Origin: Candidatus Celerinatantimonas neptuna
Lineage (GTDB): Bacteria; Pseudomonadota; Gammaproteobacteria; Enterobacterales; Celerinatantimonadaceae
Reading direction: 5' to 3'
Assembly: GCA_911810475.1 (NCBI GenBank)
Contig: OU461276.1
Location: 1,269,501-1,333,500 of the forward strand
DNA: 64,000 nucleotides
Shown: positions 54,622 to 63,600 of the stretch, piece by piece
How the letters are laid out: each line of letters starts with the position of its first letter
How positions within the stretch are numbered: position 1 is the first letter of the stretch
Made by a program: the position numbers and the translations under genes
The notes under the pieces: model-generated
What the model was told of the DNA's origin: nothing
Seen by the model: the letters and a program-made list of their open reading frames with translations, nothing else
Databases searched by the model: none

Positions 54622-57600
54622 CTGATAACCGTCAGATCCATTTGAATCGCTGATCTTCAAGGCACAGGCCAATCCTCTAAGTGACGCATCGTCAAACAAC
54701 GTTTTCACACTCAGCTGATAGTCCTGTTGACGCAGTCGCTCAATCAGCTGCACCGCCATGAGCGAGTGACCACCCAGACCAAAAAAGTCGTCATTGCGGC
54801 CCACCTGTTCAACCTGCAGTAACTCGCGCCAAATCGCCGCTAAAATCTGCTCTGCTTCCCCTTGCGGCGCTTCATAGGCCGCATGCACATACGCATCCTC
54901 ACCCGGCTCAGGCAGCCCTTTGCGGTCCACTTTCCCGTTCGCTGTTAATGGAATTGCTTCCAGCTGCACATACGCCGCCGGCACCATGTAATCCGGCAGC
55001 GCTGCCGATAACGCATGGCGCAGACTCTCCACGCGTGCGTCCCCACAGTAATACCCCACCAGTTGCGGCACTTCGCCGTTATCCCGGCGGGCCAGCACCA
55101 CCGCATCTGCAACTCCCTCCAGAGCTTTCAGCGCCGATTCAATTTCACCCAGCTCTATCCGGAAGCCCCGGATTTTCACCTGCTGGTCATTGCGCCCTAA
55201 GTACTCGATGGAACCATCAGCCAACCACCGCCCTAAGTCACCGGTCCGGTACATCCGCGCTCCGGATTGTTGAACAAACGGGTCCGCCATAAAACGCTCC
55301 GCCGTTAAATCCGGCCGGTTCAGATACCCTTGCGCCACCTGCTCGCCACCAATGTATAACTCGCCGGTAACCCCCACGCCCACCGGCTCCCCATAAGGGT
55401 CTAACAGGTACATCCGCGTATTCGCCACCGGATAACCAATCCGTACCCGCTCATTCAGTGGCTCAGGACAGGTCCATGCCGTCACATCCACTGCCGCTTC
55501 TGTCGGACCATACAAGTTATGCACCGGTACTCCCGGCAGTCGCCTCTGAGACTGGCGCACCGTTTCATCCGATAACGCATCCCCGCTGCAGAATATCCCC
55601 CGCAGGCTTGCACAGCGCCCCGCTTTTTGCCCGAACAGAAAGCTCTGCAACATCGGCGGCACAAAGTGCATCAGCGTCACGCCTGTGCGCTCTATGACCT
55701 CCCTCAGGTAATCCGGGTCTTTATGCCCTTCCGGCTTCGCCATCACCAGCCGCGCACCACTGCCCAGCGTGGCAAAAAATTCCCACACCGACACATCAAA
55801 GCTGAATGAGGTCTTTTGCAACACCACATCGCTCGCACTGAACCCATAGTCTTCTATCATCCAGCGCAGCCGGTTCACCACCCCCCGGTGGCCATTCATC
55901 ACCCCTTTCGGTTGCCCGGTCGACCCCGAGGTGTATATCACATAGGCTAAATCATCAGCCTGCACACCTGCTTCACTCAGGTTGGTGCCCGCCATCGCCT
56001 GCCACCCAGACTCGGTATCCAGTGTCAGCACCTGTGTTCCCTCTGGCAACACATCAAAGCGGCTGGCCAGGTGGCTGTCGGTCAGCAGCACCTTCGGCTG
56101 ACTGTCCGACAGCATGTAACTTAAACGCTCCTGGGGATACCCCGGGTCCATCGGCACATAGGCACCGCCGGCTTTAAGAACCGCCAACAGCGCTGTCACC
56201 ATGCCACGGCCCCGCTCCAGCGACACCGCCACCAAATCACCCCGGCCAATCCCTTTATCCCGCAGATAACGCGCCAGCTGATTCGCCTGTGCATTCAGCT
56301 CGGCATAGCTCAGCACGCCGGCTTCATCTTCCACCGCGATGGCATCGCCATGCGCCAGGGCCTGCGCTTCAAACAGTGCATGAATGCAGGGGCTGTCCAG
56401 GTAGTAGCGTTCGGTCTGGTTAAATCCATGAATGACTTGATGATATTCATCAGCCCCCAGAACCGCTAAAGCCGTAATCTTTTGCTCTGGAGAATAAATT
56501 AGTGCTTCGACTAAGCCACTCAGAGCTTGAATCAGCATCTTCGATATCCGCTCACTACCTGCCGCTGCATCAGCTTGAATATCGAGAGAGAACCCACCAC
56601 TGCTCTGATTATCATTGATAGAAATAACCAGTGGATAATTGGTGCGTTCCTCCGAAGAAACGATCTCCAGTTCCATCTTATCCAGATCAAGCTGCTTACT
56701 TCCGCCCTGATAACGATAATTCACTAAACTACTAAATAATGGTTGCCCGGTACTGACACCACTGCATTGTTGCGCTTCGACTAAAGATGCCTGCTCATGA
56801 ACCAGCAGTGCAGCTAACCCTTGTTGCGTATGATTTAATGCGTCTTCAACGCTGCATTGACTCAGAGACAACCGAAGAGGTAATGTATTGAGAAACATCC
56901 CCAACATCCGGTCTGAACCTTTCCCGGCATTCATCCGGCCAAACAATACCGTGCCGAGTACCACATCATCACGCCCGGTTCCGGCTCTGACGACCAGCCC
57001 CCAGGCTAAATGGAACAAAGTAGCGGCACTCATGCCTCTGAGCCGTGTCTGGGTTCGGACTTTTTGTGCCAAGACATCAGGCACATCCACATAAGTCGAT
57101 TCGATCTGGCTACCATCACCCTGGACATCACACAGCCCAAATGGCGTACTGCCTTCTTCAATATCGCCCAATTGTTCTTTGAAATATGACCGTTGCTCTT
57201 CACGATCAGCAAAATAGCAAGACCGAGCAACAAACTCACGAAACGCCAATGGTTTTGGCAACTCATCCGCTCTTTTAGCTAAGTAAGCATGTACTTCTTC
57301 AAGCAGTAGATCCAAGGTGGTGTGATCGTTACACAGATGGTGCATTAATAAGCACAGTAACTCTCGATTATTGTCAGGATCAGCATTTTGATAAGTTTCA
57401 ATCATAGGTGCCATCTGAACATTCAATCGAAAATGAGTAAGATTTAATTTCTCCTCCATCTGTTCAAGAATATGAGAACCTTCGAGATGAAGTGGTTGCA
57501 GTGGTAACTGGACATTTTTCCAGACAACTTGCACAGGCTCGCTCACGCCTTCCCAAACAACAGCAGTTCTCAAAATGTCATGTCGTGCAATCACTGCTCT

Positions 57601-60600
57601 AAATGCATCCATGAAATCTTGCAAAGCAAATTGATCAGAAAAAGCGATAATCAATTTTGTAATATATGGATCACCTTCTTCATTAAGCAAATGGTGAAAT
57701 AGGATCCCTTCTTGTAACGGTGCTAACGGATAAATGTCTTGAATGTTCGATGCACCACCTACAACCCCGTCTTCTATATGCTGTAATTCAGCCTCACTTA
57801 GTGAGACTAAAGGCAGCATGTCTGGTGTTAGCTTCCGACAATTCTGAGGAATTTTATTGGCTGGAATATCGAGGCTATCTGACACCATCGTTTGCAGTGC
57901 AAAAGCCAGCCCTTGTAAAGAAGCATCCTCAAATAACGTTTTGACACTCAATTGATAACCGTGCTCGCGCAATCGTTCAATGAGTTGCACCGCCATTAAG
58001 GAATGACCACCTAATTCAAAAAATTGATCTTTGCGACCGATCCGCCCAATGCCCAATAGCTCAGACCAGATATCGGCCAGCTGCTGCTCGGTGTCCCCCT
58101 GCGGGGCTTCATAGGCTGCATGCACAAACGCATCTTCACCCGGCTCAGGCAGCCCTTTGCGGTCCACCTTCCCATTCGCCGTCAGCGGAATTTCGTCCAG
58201 CTGCACATACGCCGCCGGCACCATGTAATCCGGTAATTTCAACGCCAGAGCGTTTCTCTGACTATCCACATCAACCGAGCCCACGGTATAAGCAATTAAA
58301 CGCGTGACTCCCTGCGATGTCGTTTGCGCGATGACGACTGCATCTTTAATACCCGCCTGGGCCCGCAATGCTGATTCAATTTCACCCAGCTCAATTCGAT
58401 AACCCCGGATTTTCACCTGCTGGTCATTGCGCCCTAAGTACTCAATACGACCATCGGCCAACCACCGCCCTAAGTCGCCCGTCCGGTACATCCGTGCCCC
58501 CGGCTCATCACTGAACGGGTCCGCCATAAAGCGTTCGACCGTCAAATCAGGCCGGTTCAGATAACCCCGCGCCACTCCCGCACCACCAATGTACAACTCA
58601 CCCGCAACGCCCACCGGGACCGGTTGACCGGCACGATTAAGGAGATAGACCCGGGTATTATCAATCGGACCCCCAATATCAAGAATATCGCGGCCGGCCC
58701 GCATCACCCCGGACGTCGCCACCACCGTCGTCTCCGTCGGTCCGTAGTTGTTCACCACCTCAAATGTCACGTCTTTCGGTAATTGCGTCAGCCGGTCTCC
58801 GCCCACCAGTAACGTTCTCAACGTTGGGTGCGTCAGGCCTCGGTTAAACGCTAACTCGGCAATCGCCGTTGACAAAAAGCCCACTTCAATCGGTTGCGAC
58901 TGCCACCAGTCCAGTAACTGCTGCGGGTCGCGCGATATCGCCAGCGTCGGCATCAGCAACTGACCCCCGCCACACAATACCGGCCAGATTTCCCACACCG
59001 CCGCATCAAAGCCCACACCCGCCACACTGGAAGCACAAGTTCCCGCCGTGATGTTGAACTGTCGATTATGCCACGCCACCAGATGACTTAAATTCCGATG
59101 CTCAACCAGCACCCCTTTCGGTTGCCCGGTCGACCCCGAGGTATATATCACATAGGCTAAATCGTCTGCACAAGCACACCGCCCATGAGCATTCTCTGTA
59201 GACATTTGTGACCATTGATTCACCCCGTCCAATTCAATAACCGGTACCAATGACGACATATCAATAAATAAATGACTTAATTTCTTCTCGGTCAACAGAA
59301 CTTTGGGTTCACTGTCTTCAAGCATGTAGTGCAAACGATCCTGTGGATAGCCAGGATCTAACGGGATATAAGCACCACCCGCTTTCAGAGTAGCTAACAG
59401 TGCAATAATCATTTGCCGACCACGTTCAAGTGAGACAGCAACTAATTCACCCTGGCACCCACCCTTCTCACGGAGATAACACGCCAGCTGATTGGCCTGT
59501 GCATTGAGCTCGGCATAACTCAGAGCACCTAAATCATCTTTAAGCGCAATAGCATGACCTCTTGTCTTAGCCTGAACTTCCACTAACTCGTGAATGCACA
59601 CATCATCTGAAGAAGCCTGCCCGGTCCGATTAAATCCATTCACGACCTGCTGGTATTCGGTCTTTTCCAGAATTGGAAGTGCAAAAACAGAATTTTTCTG
59701 TGAATTCACTAAACCATTCAGAAGCTGCTTCCAATATCCCAGGTAGCGGCAAATGGTCTGTTCATCAAACAGGGATACGGCATAATTCAAATTACCCCAA
59801 ATCACGCCATCTGATTCACTCAGCAACAGACTTAAATCAAACTGTGACGTTTCAAGACTCTGCTTACCGGCTGACAACTCGAGTTCGCCCAATTTCCAAG
59901 TCTGCTCAGGCAGATTCTGCAACGCCAACATCACCTGGAATAATGGACTATGCGATAAACTACGGCTCGGAGATACCACTTCAACCACTTGTTCGAAAGG
60001 GATATCCTGGTGCATTTGTGCATCAAGAGACACCTGCTTCACCCGGGACAACAGCTCACCCACATCCGGTTCACCGCTTAAATCTATCCGCAGCGCCTGG
60101 GTGTTTACAAACATCCCAATCAACCCTTCTACTTCAGTTCGGGTTCGTCCGGCTATTGGGCTACCGATGACGACATCATCCTGTCCCGATAAACGGCCCA
60201 TCAGCAGTGACCAGCTCGCCAGCAGCGTCATATATAAAGTACAGCCATAATGCTGACTTAATTCGTTCAATTTTCTGGTTAATTCCGCATCGAGGGAAAC
60301 AGGAACGATTGCGCCTTTATAATCCTGCACTGCCGGACGAGTGCGATCCTTAGGCAACATCAATTCATCAGGAACGTCACTGAGTTGATTTTTCCAATAA
60401 AGTTGCTGATCTTTGAGTACATTGCCATTTAGATAAGAACGCTGCCAGTGGGCATAATCAACATACTGAAGAGCGAGAGGCGAAAGAGGGTTTGCTTCAT
60501 CGTTACTATAGGCCTGGTAGAGTTTGCCCAGCTCGTCACACAATATCCCCAGTGACCAACCATCTGAGATAATATGGTGCATGGCCAGTCGCAACAGGTG

Positions 60601-63600
60601 ACACACTTCCCGTTCTCGAATTAGCTCGCCCTGAATCAATGCTCCGTGAGACAAATCAAATTGAGGCGGCCAATGAATTTTTCTCTCATCCCAATTCCGT
60701 TCTGATAGAAGAAGACCATTTGATTGCTCAACTATTTGAACGGCTTCACCATTATGACTGGCGAAACGAGTGCGAAGAATATGATGACGGTCAACGATAC
60801 TATTCAATGCTGCTTTCAATGCATCTTTGTTCAATGCACCTTTTAACTTCAATTCACATGTAATGATATAAGCTTCATTTACTTGAGCATCCATTTGTGA
60901 TAAGAACCACAGCCGTTGCTGCATCATAGACAGCGGCTGAGCTTCACCAACATCTATTTGTCGGGCTTCAATCGCCGGTAGCTTAGCTACATCACGCTCA
61001 GCCAGGATCGACGCCTGCGCTTTCAGGTGCGGATGGGCAAATAAATCCGCCAATGACACATCCCGCCCCAGTTCACTGCGTATGCGCGAGGCCAGCTGCA
61101 CCGCCATGAGCGAGTGACCGCCCAGACCAAAAAAGTCGTCGTTGCGGCCAATTTTCTCAAGCCCTAATAACTGCGACCAGATATCGGCCAGCTGCTGCTC
61201 GGTGTCCCCCTGCGGGGCTTCATAAGCCGCATGCACAAACGCATCTTCACCCGGCTCAGGCAGCCCTTTGCGGTCCACCTTCCCATTCGCCGTCAGCGGA
61301 ATTTCGTCCAGCTGCACATACGCCGCCGGCACCATGTAATCCGGTAATTTCAACGCCAGAGCGTTTCTCTGACTATCCACATCAACCGAGCCCACGGTAT
61401 AAGCAATTAAACGCGTGACTCCCTGCGATGTCGTTTGCGCGATGACGACTGCATCTTTAATACCCGCCTGGGCCCGCAATGCTGCTTCAATTTCACCCAG
61501 CTCAATTCGGTAACCCCGGATTTTCACCTGCTGGTCATTGCGCCCTAAGTACTCAATACGACCATCGGCCAACCACCGCCCTAAGTCGCCCGTCCGGTAC
61601 ATCCGTGCCCCCGGCTCATCACTGAACGGGTCCGCCATAAAGCGTTCGACCGTCAAATCAGGCCGGTTCAGATAGCCCCGCGCCACTCCCGCGCCGCCAA
61701 TGTACAGCTCACCCGCAACGCCCACCGGGACCGGTTGACCGGCACCATTGAGAAGATACACCCGGGTATTATCAATCGGACCCCCAATATCAAGAATATC
61801 GCGGCCGGCCCGCATCACCCCGGACGTCGCCACCACCGTCGTCTCCGTCGGTCCGTAGTTGTTCACCACCTCAAATGTCACGTCTTTCGGTAATTGCGTC
61901 AGCCGGTCTCCGCCCACCAGTAACGTTCTCAACGTTGGGTGCGTCAGGCCTCGGTTAAACGCTAACTCGGCAATCGCCGTTGACAAAAAGCCCACTTCAA
62001 TCGGATGCGACTGCCACCAGTCCAGTAACTGCTGCGGGTCGCGCGATACCTCTAAGGTGGGCATCAGCAACTGACCCCCGGCACACAATACCGGCCAGAT
62101 TTCCCACACCGCCGCATCAAAGCCCACACCCGCCACACTGGAAGCACAAGTTCCCGCCGTGATGTTGAACTGTCGATTGTGCCACGCCACCAGATGACTT
62201 AAATTCCGGTGCTCAACCAGCACCCCTTTCGGTTGCCCGGTCGACCCCGAGGTATATATCACATAGGCTAAATCGTCTGCACAAGCACACCGCCCATGAG
62301 CATTCTCTGTAGACATTTGTGACCATTGATTCACCCCGTCCAATTCAATAACCGGTACCAATGACGACATATCAATAAATAAATGACTTAATTTCTTCTC
62401 GGTCAACAGAACTTTGGGTTCACTGTCTTCAAGCATGTAGTGCAAACGATCCTGTGGATAGCCCGGGTCCATCGGCACATACGCACCCCCGGCTTTAAGA
62501 ACCGCCAACAGCGCTGTCACCATGCCACAGCCCCGCTCCAGCGACACCGCCACCAAATCACCCTGGCCAATCCCTTTATCCCGCAGATAACGAGCCAGCT
62601 GATTCGCCTGTGCATTCAGCTCGGCATAGCTCAGCGCCCCGACTTCATCGGTCACCGCAATCGCATCCCCATGGGCCCGGGCCTGCGCTTCAACCAATTC
62701 ATGGATGCACATCTGGTCCGGGTAATCCATCGAGCTCGGGTTAAAGTCATGCAAGACTTGATGTCGTTCCACCTCCCCTAACAGCGGATGCGCGTTGACC
62801 GGCTGCTCTGGTGCACTCACCAGACCATGTAATAATTGCACCCAGTAATCCACATACCGCTGCACCGTCTCTTCATCAAATAACGACACCGCATAATTCA
62901 GTCCACCGCGCAGTTCACCATCAACTTCACTCACCACCAAACTTAAATCAAACTGCGCCGTCTCTATGGTGCTCTCTCCGGCCTGTAACGCCAAATCCCC
63001 CAGCGACACCCGTTGCTCCGGCAGGTTCTGTAAGGTCAGCATCACCTGGAATAACGGACTGTGCGATAAGCTCCGGCTCGGCGACACCGCCTCCACCACC
63101 TGCTCAAACGGAATCTCCGCATGCATCTGGGCATCCACCGATACCTGTTTCACCCGGCTCAGTAACGTCCCCATATCCGGCTCGCCACTTAAATCTATCC
63201 GCAGCGCCTGGGTGTTCACAAACATCCCTATCAGCCCTTCAACCTCTGTCCGGCTGCGCCCCGCCACCGGGCTCCCTATCACCACATCATCCTGACCCGA
63301 TAACTGCCCCATCAACACCGACCAGCTCGCCAGTAACGTCATATACAAGGTGCAACCATGCCGCTGACTTAACGCTTTGAGCTCGCCGGTTAAGGCCCCC
63401 TCCAGCACCACATCAACCATCCCGCCCCGGTAATCCTGCACCGCCGGACGCGCCCGGTCTTTCGGCAATAACAGCTCATCCGGAGTACCCCTCAGCTGTG
63501 CCTCCCAGTACGTCTGCTGACCCTTCAGCACGTCACCACTCAGATAACATCTCTGCCAGTGCGCATAGTCCCCATACTGCAATGCCAGTGGCGCCAATGG

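Noticed and set aside
22404-57867. Stand-alone epimerisation (E) domains
   Set aside because: The HHLCNDH-containing domains sit directly before adenylation domains and replace the condensation domain, so they are dual E/C domains; no module has an extra domain between T and the next C.
17887-63380. Dozens of plus-strand open frames of 60-270 codons opposite the NRPS genes
   Set aside because: They are rich in Pro, His, Ser and Arg, recur at every repeat copy, and are explained by the codon use of the real minus-strand genes.
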